Origin: CAZLQF01 sp964561545
GTDB lineage: Bacteria > Bacteroidota > Bacteroidia > CAILMK01 > CAYYUA01
Length of the DNA stretch: 33,627 bases
Reading direction: 5' to 3'
Assembly: GCA_964561545.1 (NCBI GenBank)
Contig: CAZLQF010000028.1
Coordinates: 1-33,627, forward strand
Notes under the pieces: model-generated
What the model was told of the DNA's origin: nothing
The model's database searches: none
What the model saw: the letters and a program-made list of their open reading frames with translations, nothing else
Translations under genes and position numbers: made by a program
Shown here: piece by piece, positions 5,879-13,146 of the stretch
How the letters are laid out: the number at the start of each line of letters is the position of its first letter
Numbering within the stretch: the stretch's first letter is position 1

Positions 5879-8695
5879 TTATTGCTTAAGGATTTTATAG
5901 GTGGCCTGGAATTGCTCATTTTTCATTTGTAGCATATAAACTCCAGATTCCATTTGCGGTAATTGTAAATGGAGGTCACCTTGGATGTTCCTATTGGTTT
6001 GATGGATGGTTTTTCCCGTAAGGTCCTTGATTTTGATCTCAGTAAGGCCACTGAAGACGTTACCGCTTTCAATGGTTAATTCTTTATTAACAGGATTGGG
6101 ATAAATGGTTAAGTTGGGTTGAGCGTGAGATTCAATGTTTGTAGACTTTCTTTCTACATATACAACCACCTGGGTGGTATCGCATAAGGGGCCTTGGGTA
6201 TGATCACAAAGCTCATAGGATAAGGTATCCCAGCCTCCATCAATAAATGAAGAGTCAGGCGTATATTGAATATTCTTGTTGCTTTGCAATTCTGCATTTC
6301 CATTAGCTGGAAGGCTGGTAATGGTTTTAATGAAGATGGAATCCTGATCAGGGTCTTGGTCATTGCTAAGGGCATCAACGGTGACCGACATACCAAACCC
6401 AGTGGAATCCATGTCTTTATTAGCTATTGGTGCGCTGTTATCATTGGTCCTGTAGCTGATGGCTATTCCTTCTGGTGCAGTTGCGGTAGGGAAGGAGTCA
6501 AGAAGTTGACCCCTGTAATTGTAGCGAAGCCCGGCTCCAAAGGTTGAAAAATCTGTATTTGTGGCAAAAAAGTGCTCATTTCTGCGGTCAAATGCTGAAG
6601 CTGCAAAATTCCCTTCTACAAGGGCTGTATCAACAAACTTGGCTTCATCTATGTTGTAGGCCCCTATGCCAGCATTGTGGTAATTGGCATATAAAATACC
6701 TTCTTCAAGGGCAGTACCTCCACTGACGTTTAGGTCTGTAAATTGATGATTGTTCGTTGAAGGGTCGTATTCCAATAATTGCCCGGAATCGTCACAAACA
6801 CCATAAACATTGCTTCCATAGGCGTATAATTGATTGATGCCAGCGCCATCCATTCCGAGATCAATATTTCTTACAAATTGCTGGGTATTTAAATCGATCA
6901 CGGCCAATTTACCTAAAGAATCGGGAAATGCATTTTGTTTACCAATGTTGTGAGCTACATAGGCTGTGTCATTAATGGTAACGGCACCTCCTGCGCTTTC
7001 ATTGATGGCATTTACCTTTATTTCGGAATTGAGGGTTTGTTTGTTGAATACTTCTGTTAAAGGACTTCCAGCAAAATTGAACTTGCTTACAAAAAGTTGA
7101 TCTCCAATAAGCTCAATTTGCTTGATACCACTGATAGCTACGGAATTAACCCTTTCATAAGTTTCCAGGTCATACTTGATAACGCTATCCTCTAACGCTG
7201 CATAAGCATAATTGTAATCTACTTCTACACCTTGGGTCGATTCAACGTCAACGGTGTCAAATGTTTGATAGCGCTTAGTTAATGGATCATAAGATCCCAA
7301 TGTAGCAGGTGAATTGTTGGTTGGGCCAGGCTCAAAGAGGCCTCCTGACGCAATGATCACTTCATTTATATATTGATTGGGGCCTTGAGGCTTTGGCTCA
7401 ACGTAAATAGCAACCTCAGCTGTATTACATAAAGAAGCCTGGTTGTAATCACAGATTTCATAAGTTAATGTGTCCCAGCCTCCATTGGTAAATGAGGCGC
7501 TTGGCGTATAGCTTATATACTGATGGTCCTTAATCAAAGCATTGCCATGGTTAGGTTGTTGCTTAATAGCTTTAATGGAAATGGAATCTTGATCAGGGTC
7601 TGAATCATTGGCAAGAACTGAAATCTCAATGGTAGTTTCAAATTCAGTGGAGTCTTGATCATTTACTGCCATTGGCTTTTGATTCTGGGCATAATCCACT
7701 GCAATTCCTTCTGGCGAGATCCCTGTTGAAAAAGAGTCCGCTAAGGTTCCATTCTGCAAATACCTGAACCCTCTTCCGTAAGTACTAAAATCAGTTTCTG
7801 AAGCATAAAATCCTTTGTTGATGCTATCAAATGCAGAAGCAACGAAATTACCTTCAACAAGGGCCGTATCATTTAAACTATTTTGGTTAAGGTCGTAGGC
7901 TCCAATACCCTTTCCATAAAAATTTGCATATAAGGTTCCATTGTAGAGAGCTGTTCCGTTACTCACCTGGAGGTCATAATATTGCTTGCTACCAGTGGAG
8001 GGGTCATATTCCAACAATTGCCCGGATTCATTGCAAATACCATAAAGCAATCCCTGGTAACTGTAAAGCTGGTTGATTCCAGCTGCTTGGGTACCGAGCT
8101 CTATATTTTTCTTAAATTGTTGATTGTTTAGGTCTACCACAGCCAACCGGCCGGTCGAATCGTTAAATCCATTTTTTTTCTGAATGTTGTGAGCTACATA
8201 GGCTGTGTCATTTATTGCGCTTGCACCCCCGGCTCCTTCAGTGATGGCACTAACCTGGATTTGAGAATTGAGGTTTTGTTGATCGAATACCTCTAATAAA
8301 GGTTGGCCGGTATAACTAAATTTAGTCACAAACAACCTATCCCCGATCAAATCGATATGGCTTATGCCATCAACGGTAACCGAACCAATTCTTTCATAAG
8401 ATTGAAGGTCATATTTAACAATGGTATCCTGGGCTGCGACAAAAGCTGTATTACCTTTGACCTCAACGCCTTGTACGGATTCTACGTCTATTGTATCAAA
8501 AACCTGATACGTTGCTTCAAATGGATCATAGGTGCCCATAGTAGCAGGTGTGTTGTTGTTTGGACCAGGCTCAAATATGCCTCCTGACGCAACGATCACT
8601 TGCTCTACGTATTCATTTTGGGCATTTATACTGCCACTAAAGCAGCACAGGGCTAATAATGTGATTACTAATGTTGTAAATTTTTGATTTTTCAT
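5879..8695 (-). CDS. T9SS-exported protein with two tandem beta-propeller/cadherin-like modules
   Basis: 938 residues, first gene behind the cobalamin riboswitch. The signal peptide is 1-25 (SINA|Q). Module 1 covers about 28-435 and module 2 about 441-850, offset by 413-415 residues. Each module has a propeller of some 310 residues that starts EYVEQVIVASGG or QYINEVIIASGG and contains YDPSTG/YDPSTN, TAYVAHNI and TALVEGNF, then a cadherin-like domain with an acidic DPDQDSI loop (366-372 and 781-787) and a GGWDTL motif. A type A T9SS sorting domain fills about 858-938 (LTIYPNPVNKELTI, GVYMLQMKNEQ). The propellers look like the YncE/DUF5074 type to which BtuG belongs, though more distantly than the lipoprotein at 761-1846. 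Riboswitch control suggests a surface-attached or released B12-binding protein with two sites. That role is inferred; export and duplication are directly visible. Confidence 0.85.
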   Translation of the reverse strand: MKNQKFTTLVITLLALCCFSGSINAQNEYVEQVIVASGGIFEPGPNNNTPATMGTYDPFEATYQVFDTIDVESVQGVEVKGNTAFVAAQDTIVKYDLQSYERIGSVTVDGISHIDLIGDRLFVTKFSYTGQPLLEVFDQQNLNSQIQVSAITEGAGGASAINDTAYVAHNIQKKNGFNDSTGRLAVVDLNNQQFKKNIELGTQAAGINQLYSYQGLLYGICNESGQLLEYDPSTGSKQYYDLQVSNGTALYNGTLYANFYGKGIGAYDLNQNSLNDTALVEGNFVASAFDSINKGFYASETDFSTYGRGFRYLQNGTLADSFSTGISPEGIAVDYAQNQKPMAVNDQDSTEFETTIEISVLANDSDPDQDSISIKAIKQQPNHGNALIKDHQYISYTPSASFTNGGWDTLTYEICDYNQASLCNTAEVAIYVEPKPQGPNQYINEVIIASGGLFEPGPTNNSPATLGSYDPLTKRYQTFDTVDVESTQGVEVDYNYAYAALEDSVIKYDLETYERVNSVAISGIKQIELIGDQLFVSKFNFAGSPLTEVFNKQTLNSEIKVNAINESAGGAVTINDTAYVAHNIGKQNAFPDSLGKLAVIDLNTQQFVRNIDLGMDGAGINQLYAYGSNVYGVCDDSGQLLEYDPSTNNHQFTDLNVSGGTALEEGILYANYHNAGIGAYNIDEAKFVDTALVEGNFAASAFDRRNEHFFATNTDFSTFGAGLRYNYRGQLLDSFPTATAPEGIAISYRTNDNSAPIANKDMDSTGFGMSVTVDALSNDQDPDQDSIFIKTITSLPANGNAELQSNKNIQYTPDSSFIDGGWDTLSYELCDHTQGPLCDTTQVVVYVERKSTNIESHAQPNLTIYPNPVNKELTIESGNVFSGLTEIKIKDLTGKTIHQTNRNIQGDLHLQLPQMESGVYMLQMKNEQFQATYKILKQ
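6146..7375 (-). repeat. Second copy of the propeller/cadherin-like module
   Basis: This stretch encodes residues 441-850 of the T9SS protein and is a diverged in-frame duplicate of 7391-8614. Shared landmarks occur in the same order and spacing: IASGG-FEPGP, VDVES-QGVEV, AYVAHNI, GQLLEYDPST, EGNF-ASAFD, TDFST-G-G-RY, DPDQDSI, GGWDTL-YE-CD and YVE-K. The protein copies are still clearly similar while DNA identity is visibly reduced, so the duplication is old. Confidence 0.85.
7391..8614 (-). repeat. First copy of the propeller/cadherin-like module
   Basis: Encodes residues 28-435, collinear with the copy at 6146-7375. The two copies are nearly equal in length (408 and 410 codons), showing that the whole propeller plus cadherin-like unit was duplicated once in frame. 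Confidence 0.85.
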
Positions 8696-8876
8696 TTTGT
8701 TAAATTTTGTTTGACAAACTGATGGTTTAAAAATTTTACCAAGCCAACATCAACAAAGCCTATTTATCAGTGATTTTGGCATTGGTGTCAAAGCTTCAAG
8801 GGAAGGATATAGGGAGAATAAATACACGAAGGCATTTATCCCAGCTTCTACCCCGGAAGCCTTTGGAATACGTCTT

Positions 8877-9046
8877 AACAATGGCAGGTCTTCTGGCTTG
8901 CCCTGTGTATTTGAAAGCCTTCCCGTCCACTATTTGGTGGACAGTGGCAAGGAATACCAAATACACAATTTATTGGGCTTACAGCAGCGGGGACTGCTCC
9001 GGATTTACACCGGATTCCCTATTAAGGCTCATAAGCCACCATTGTT
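8877..9046 (-). ncRNA. Cobalamin riboswitch
   Basis: Read on the minus strand, the conserved blocks occur in the canonical order: AGGGAA (9020-9015), a CCGGTG/AATCCGG unit, CAGTCCCCGC with CTGTAA, the B12 box GCCACTG (8948-8942), CGGGAAGGC, and GCCAGAAGACCTGCC (8897-8883). The ends close as a perfect 8-bp P1 helix, AACAATGG (9046-9039) with CCATTGTT (8884-8877). The element lies between the terminator of the upstream gene and the first gene of the operon, whose ATG is 181 nt beyond the 3' end. Cobalamin riboswitches normally turn expression off when B12 is plentiful. I could not identify a clear intrinsic terminator in the 181-nt leader, so control of translation initiation is the likelier mechanism. 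Confidence 0.96.
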
Positions 9047-9053
9047 TAAGTTT

Positions 9054-9061
9054 CAAAGCTA
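9054..9061 (-). promoter_or_regulatory. -7 box of the promoter for the riboswitch operon
   Basis: TAGCTTTG on the minus strand matches the Bacteroidota -7 consensus TAnnTTTG exactly. It would start transcription near 9048, about two bases before the P1 helix of the riboswitch, a very good geometric fit. A clear -33 TTG was not found upstream, where the strand is T-rich. Confidence 0.6.
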
Positions 9062-9117
9062 TAAAAAGTTAAGACGAATTAAAAAAAGTGAAATTCCTTT
9101 TAAATTGTTCCTATCAT

Positions 9118-9151
9118 AAAAAAACCCCGGCCAAAAGGACGGGGTTTTTTT
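9118..9151 (-). terminator. Terminator of the Gly-Ser lipoprotein gene (symmetrical)
   Basis: CCCCG and CGGGG arms, with CC/GG extending the stem inwards, are flanked by seven A on one side and seven T on the other, so the structure works on both strands. On the minus strand it ends the lipoprotein gene 21 bases after its stop and separates that gene from the riboswitch promoter. Confidence 0.85.
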
Positions 9152-9171
9152 GTGAGTGGTTGTTATCAGTT

Positions 9172-9774
9172 TTAGTATTCCAAAATAATGTTGGCACCTG
9201 GATTTGTATTGTTCTTATCATACTTCACCGAATCAAAATCATTTTGGCTTGTATCGGCAGAATTTTCGCTGTAAGCGTGGTACCATTCTCCATCTGTTAA
9301 ATTATCTGTAAATTCTACCTCACCTTCACCGTCTGTTCCGGTATTCTTTTTACCAATGGCGTTGGCTTTAAAATCACCGGTATTTCCTTCATACAATGCA
9401 TCACTTGAGTCGTTAAGCCAAACATCCACTTGATCCCAATTTCCTGAAGTGGCACTTTTTTCGACCCGTACAGTCAAAGCTGCATCACTAGATCCTCCAG
9501 AACCACCGGATCCTCCTGATCCACCAGTTCCGCCAGAACCACCGGATCCTCCTGTGCCACCGGAGCCGCCAGTGCCACCGCTACCACCGGAGCCACCACT
9601 GCCACCAGTTGTTGTATCTACGGGTGGGCCCCATTCTGGATTGCAGTTTGGATCATTTAATGAGTCACAGTTAATGCTTTCACCTTCTAAGGTAGGATTT
9701 TTTTCCTCACATCCTATAATTGCATAGCCGAAGAGACCGGCCATCAATCCAATAAAAACAAACCTTTTAATCAT
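9172..9774 (-). CDS. Lipoprotein with a 40-residue Gly-Ser/Thr linker
   Basis: 200 residues. The signal peptide ends in a lipobox (AIIGC, Cys22), so the protein is lipid-anchored, in the periplasm or at the surface. A short segment with two cysteines (Cys36 and Cys44) comes next, then an uninterrupted GGS/GGT repeat at about 57-96, then a C-terminal domain of about 100 residues (LTVRVEKS, DQVDVWLNDSSDALYEGN, GTDGEGEVEFTDNLTDGEWYHAYSE). That domain looks like a small beta-sandwich of the kind seen in carboxypeptidase-regulatory-like or uncharacterised Bacteroidota lipoproteins; I do not recognise a function. The linker would hold the domain away from the membrane. The gene has its own promoter at 9794-9826 and terminator at 9118-9151, so it is not part of the B12 operon. 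Confidence 0.8.
   Translation of the reverse strand: MIKRFVFIGLMAGLFGYAIIGCEEKNPTLEGESINCDSLNDPNCNPEWGPPVDTTTGGSGGSGGSGGTGGSGGTGGSGGSGGTGGSGGSGGSGGSSDAALTVRVEKSATSGNWDQVDVWLNDSSDALYEGNTGDFKANAIGKKNTGTDGEGEVEFTDNLTDGEWYHAYSENSADTSQNDFDSVKYDKNNTNPGANIILEY
9487..9606 (-). repeat. Imperfect 9-bp tandem repeat encoding Gly-Gly-Ser/Thr
   Basis: About 40 codons alternate GG(S/T), with varied synonymous codons (gga/ggt/ggc, tct/agt/act and others). The codon variety suggests selection for the amino-acid pattern rather than very recent slippage, although such tracts readily change length between strains. Confidence 0.85.
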
Positions 9775-9793
9775 ACTTTACCGAGTTTTGGAG

Positions 9794-9826
9794 CAAAAAT
9801 AATTAAATATAAGCACAACCACCAAA
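9794..9826 (-). promoter_or_regulatory. Bacteroidota-type promoter of the Gly-Ser lipoprotein gene
   Basis: On the minus strand, -33 TTTG (9826-9823) and -7 TATTTTTG (9801-9794) are 21 bases apart. Both match the Bacteroidota consensus TTTG/TAnnTTTG. The start codon at 9774 follows after a leader of about 15 bases. Confidence 0.55.
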
Positions 9827-9839
9827 ATATATTAAGAAT

Positions 9840-11054
9840 TTAAAGCGTTTGCATTAAAACACCACTTCTCGGTTTGGGTTCTATCCAGGTAGATTTTGGA
9901 GGCAGGGTCTCTCCATTATCAGACAATCGCATCAAGAAATTAATAGGAATGGGATGTAGTAAAAAGGCAACTTGCCATCCCTTGTTCAATAAACGCTCTT
10001 TTATTTCATGAATGGGGGCCGTTCCTTCAATGAAATCAATTTGATCAGAAGCATGGGTATCTTCAATGCCCAAAACGGATCGTAAAATGTATTGCTCTAA
10101 AATACTAACATCTAAACGATTGCTTAATTTTTCAATAGGTACGTACTCGGGTTTTGCATAAAGCCTTGCCCAAGTCCCATTTGCATAGAGTATGATTGTT
10201 CCCTCATTTTCCGGGAATTGGGGTTGGCGAACTTTTTCAATCAGAAAATTTTTGCTTGCCCTGTTTAAAAACTGATCAACACTTAAGCCTTGTAAATTTT
10301 TGATCAGCCTATGAAATGCAAAAATTCTTAATTCATTTGATGGTATTAAATAGCTCATGAAATTAAAAGCGTCCGGGTTGTCGTTTTTACTTTCCTTGAA
10401 ATGATGATAAGCTGCAGCACATCGGTGATGACCATCGGCTATGTAAATCCTCGAGATTGCGTTAAATTTATCCTTAATAGCTTCCAACACTTGTTGGTCA
10501 GTAATTTCCCAAACGGTGTGTTGTACTCCTTCATTGGAAGTAAAGTCATACAGCGGTTGCGATTGTTTGATTTGGTCCATTATTTCAGCCAAGGCTTCAT
10601 CAGCCTGATACGTTAATAAAACCGGACTTCCGTTGACCCCAACGTTTTGGAAATATTCTTGGATAGCGCTTTCTTTTGCAGGCCTTGTTGCCTCATGACG
10701 GCTTATGGTGCCTTTTTCATAATCAGCAACTGAGGTTAAGCCAATCCAACCATTGTATTCCCTTCCATCTTTTATTTGCCTGTAGATGTAGATTGCGTCC
10801 CTTGAGGATCGTTCAATGATGCCGTTATTAAGGCAGTTGTTCAGATTTTTTTGAGCATTTCGATAACGCTCTGCTTTTTGTTCAATATTGGGATCAAACG
10901 CTGCTGGGTTAAGTATTTGTAAGTAGCTGCAATCAGGATCTATTTGTGCTGTATTGATGGCTTGCTCGCTTGGCTTGCTATAAGCGACTAATGAGAATTC
11001 TTTAATTAATTCAGGCGGTGCTTTTAGCGGTTTAAAAGATTTCAGTTGAACCAT
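9840..11054 (-). CDS. DUF1015 family protein
   Basis: 404 residues, the normal length for DUF1015. The family hallmark YIADGHHRCAAAY (204-216) is intact, as is the upstream HEATRPAKE motif (120-128). The N-terminal region (LKAPPELIKEFSLVAYSKPS) and the late FLLHPIPINFLMRLSDNGETLPPKSTWIEPK region are also typical; the closing PKSTWFYPK-like motif marks the family. The protein is predicted to be soluble and cytoplasmic. No biochemical role is firmly established that I know of. In many Bacteroidota it sits near serine biosynthesis genes, but none is present here. The DGHHR motif resembles the DG-R motif of ParB-fold nucleotide-handling enzymes, which is only a hint. It is transcribed divergently from the iron permease gene, sharing a 139-bp spacer. 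Confidence 0.88.
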   Translation of the reverse strand: MVQLKSFKPLKAPPELIKEFSLVAYSKPSEQAINTAQIDPDCSYLQILNPAAFDPNIEQKAERYRNAQKNLNNCLNNGIIERSSRDAIYIYRQIKDGREYNGWIGLTSVADYEKGTISRHEATRPAKESAIQEYFQNVGVNGSPVLLTYQADEALAEIMDQIKQSQPLYDFTSNEGVQHTVWEITDQQVLEAIKDKFNAISRIYIADGHHRCAAAYHHFKESKNDNPDAFNFMSYLIPSNELRIFAFHRLIKNLQGLSVDQFLNRASKNFLIEKVRQPQFPENEGTIILYANGTWARLYAKPEYVPIEKLSNRLDVSILEQYILRSVLGIEDTHASDQIDFIEGTAPIHEIKERLLNKGWQVAFLLHPIPINFLMRLSDNGETLPPKSTWIEPKPRSGVLMQTL

Positions 11055-11101
11055 TTATTGGATTGCTTTTAGGCAGTAATTTAATCAAAATTCTTCTCTA
11101 A

Positions 11102-11121
11102 AATACCATGAATATGGTATT
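11102..11121. promoter_or_regulatory. Palindrome overlapping the -33 element of the iron permease promoter, candidate operator
   Basis: AATACCAT (11102-11109) and ATGGTATT (11114-11121) are perfect 8-bp inverted arms with a GAAT spacer. The right arm runs into the -33 TTG at 11120-11122, so a protein bound here would block the promoter. The arrangement suits a metal- or redox-responsive repressor; its identity is unknown. Confidence 0.5.
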
Positions 11122-11150
11122 GCTTACTATACTTCCTGGATATAGCTTTG
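11120..11150 (+). promoter_or_regulatory. Bacteroidota-type promoter of the cytochrome c/FTR1 permease gene
   Basis: TTG (11120-11122) and TAGCTTTG (11143-11150) are 20 bases apart, in agreement with the TTG/TAnnTTTG consensus. Transcription would start near 11157, leaving a leader of about 37 bases before the ATG at 11194. Confidence 0.65.
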
Positions 11151-11193
11151 TCTTGATCTAAAATTATTCTAAACAGTTAAGATTCCAGCTTTT

Positions 11194-13146
11194 ATGAAGG
11201 CCATCAAAAATATTTCATCCCTCATATTAATACTATTGTCTTCATCTTTCTCAGCGTTTCAAGTTATGGCTGCCGAACAATCCGTGGCAAAAGACGCGCG
11301 GATGTTGACCAACCTTCTGGAATATATAGGAAGGGATTATCCCCGGGCTGTTGAAGACGGCAAAGTGATCAGTGAGCTTGAATACAATGAAATGAAAGAA
11401 TTTCAATCGCGTAGCCGTTCGCTCTTTTTGGAATTAAATAAGACTTCTTTGGGAGCGCGAATAGGGAAAGAAGACTCCTTGTTTATAGCAAGGCAGCTTG
11501 ATTCACTCCAAAAGGGGATTGAAGCAAAAAAATCCCAGGCAATCGTTGCATCAATTACAAAAAAGCTTAAAAAGCAAGTTTTAGCACTTAATGCTTTTGA
11601 GATGGTCCCTAAGCGTTGGCCATCCATTGATGAAGGCAAGCAAATTTACCAACGAAAATGTGCAGCTTGCCATGGTAAAAAGGGAAAAGGAAATGGACCG
11701 GCAGCTGCTCCTCTAAAACCTAAGCCAACCAATTTTGTGTCTGACTCCATTAACGCAGTCTCTCCTTTTCAATATTTTAATGTAACCCGGCTTGGTATTG
11801 AAGGTACTGGGATGCGAGCTTTTAACGAACTATCCAATGAAGAAGTATGGGATGTGGCATTTTATCTCAACACCCTGCCTTACCAGGATGAATTTGATGA
11901 TAAAGAAATCCGACCAATAGTTGAAAATGCCAAGCTTGATTTTAGCTTAAAGCGTTTGGCAACCAATTCAGACCATGACTTGATTGAAAACTTCGAAGGT
12001 TCTAAGGTAGAAAAGCTTAAGAAAATTGCCGCCATCAGGTTGGAATTGCCTCAAGAGCAAACAACCCGTAGAAACCCAACAGCCACAGCTATCAAATATC
12101 TGGATCAAACGTTAAAACTTTACGAAAACAATGAAATAAAGGCCGCAAAAAACAAAGCCATTGCTGCTTATCTTGAAGGTATTGAGCCGATAGAAAGGGG
12201 GGTAAAAGCTACATCTCCGCAAATGGTAGCGGAACTGGAATCGGACATGGAAAAAGTAAGAAATGCGCTCAAATCCGGCAATTCGGTTCAAGAAGTGAGG
12301 TCAAAAATTGAAAGGGCCAAATCATCCATTCATGAAGCAAAAAAAATGTTGGCCGAGGAAAGTTTTACTTTCTGGTCGGCATCCATCATATCTGGGTCCA
12401 TATTATTGCGGGAAGGCCTTGAAGCCTTTTTGATCATCATTACGATTTTAAGTGTTTTAAGGGCAGCGGGTGCGAGCAATGCAGCTCATTGGGTTCATGG
12501 CGGCTGGATTGTTGCCATTGGACTTGGCATAGCAAGTTGGTTTTTTACTGATTGGCTTATTGCAATGGGAGGCACCAACCGGGAAATTTTAGAAGGGGTG
12601 GCGGCATTGATTGCCGTAGTGATCCTGCTTTATGTTGGCTTTTGGTTTCATAATAAAACTGAATCTAAGAAGTGGAAACAGTTTGTAGAAAAAAAGATCG
12701 GCAACCTGGTCAATGAAAAGAATCTATTCGGCCTTGCAGCCTTATCTTTTATCGTGGTTTTTCGTGAGGCTTTTGAAAGCGTGCTGTTTTTATCTACTTT
12801 AAATTTAAAAGTTGAACCCTCCAATCAAGGTGGTATTTGGTTTGGCGCATTAATAGCCGCTGTTATCGTTGGTGTGATTGCGGTTCTGCTTTTAAGGTAT
12901 TCTAAGAAGATTCCGATTCCCAAACTTTTCAAATATTCTGCCATTGTCATAAGTGTTTTGGCAGTGATTTTAGCTGGTAATGGGATTCATGAATTTCAGG
13001 AAGCTGGTTTTATATCCATTACGCAGTTTCCTATTGATATTCGGGTAAGTTTGTTGGGCATATACCCTACTTATGAAATTATAGCTGCCCAAGTGCTTAC
13101 GATTGCATTGTCCGTATTCCTTTGGTTGTATAGTCAGATAAATTAA
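11194..13146 (+). CDS. Cytochrome c/FTR1 family iron permease
   Basis: 650 residues. A signal peptide (1-27) is followed by a helical, charged region (about 30-140), then a class I cytochrome c domain with CAACH at 156-160 and a candidate axial Met207 (GTGMRAF), then a second helical, charged region (about 250-390), then the membrane permease domain (about 395-650) with some seven hydrophobic segments. The two iron-binding motifs of FTR1 are present: REGLE (406-410) and REAFE (524-528). In this family iron is oxidised and passed through the membrane; the fused haem domain could accept the electron released from Fe(II), replacing the multicopper oxidase of yeast FTR1 or the EfeOB partners. The architecture is known in Bacteroidota. 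The gene is monocistronic with its own promoter and a palindrome over it; no terminator was seen downstream. Confidence 0.88.
   Translation: MKAIKNISSLILILLSSSFSAFQVMAAEQSVAKDARMLTNLLEYIGRDYPRAVEDGKVISELEYNEMKEFQSRSRSLFLELNKTSLGARIGKEDSLFIARQLDSLQKGIEAKKSQAIVASITKKLKKQVLALNAFEMVPKRWPSIDEGKQIYQRKCAACHGKKGKGNGPAAAPLKPKPTNFVSDSINAVSPFQYFNVTRLGIEGTGMRAFNELSNEEVWDVAFYLNTLPYQDEFDDKEIRPIVENAKLDFSLKRLATNSDHDLIENFEGSKVEKLKKIAAIRLELPQEQTTRRNPTATAIKYLDQTLKLYENNEIKAAKNKAIAAYLEGIEPIERGVKATSPQMVAELESDMEKVRNALKSGNSVQEVRSKIERAKSSIHEAKKMLAEESFTFWSASIISGSILLREGLEAFLIIITILSVLRAAGASNAAHWVHGGWIVAIGLGIASWFFTDWLIAMGGTNREILEGVAALIAVVILLYVGFWFHNKTESKKWKQFVEKKIGNLVNEKNLFGLAALSFIVVFREAFESVLFLSTLNLKVEPSNQGGIWFGALIAAVIVGVIAVLLLRYSKKIPIPKLFKYSAIVISVLAVILAGNGIHEFQEAGFISITQFPIDIRVSLLGIYPTYEIIAAQVLTIALSVFLWLYSQIN

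Noticed and set aside
8770..9119. Open frames on the + strand across the riboswitch
   Set aside because: The sequence is explained in full by the cobalamin riboswitch on the minus strand and by the operon leader; the translations have no protein family signal.
9449..9727. Proline-rich frame on the + strand (PPEPPDPP repeats)
   Set aside because: It is the reverse reading of the Gly-Ser linker of the lipoprotein gene, whose signal peptide, promoter and terminator are all on the minus strand.
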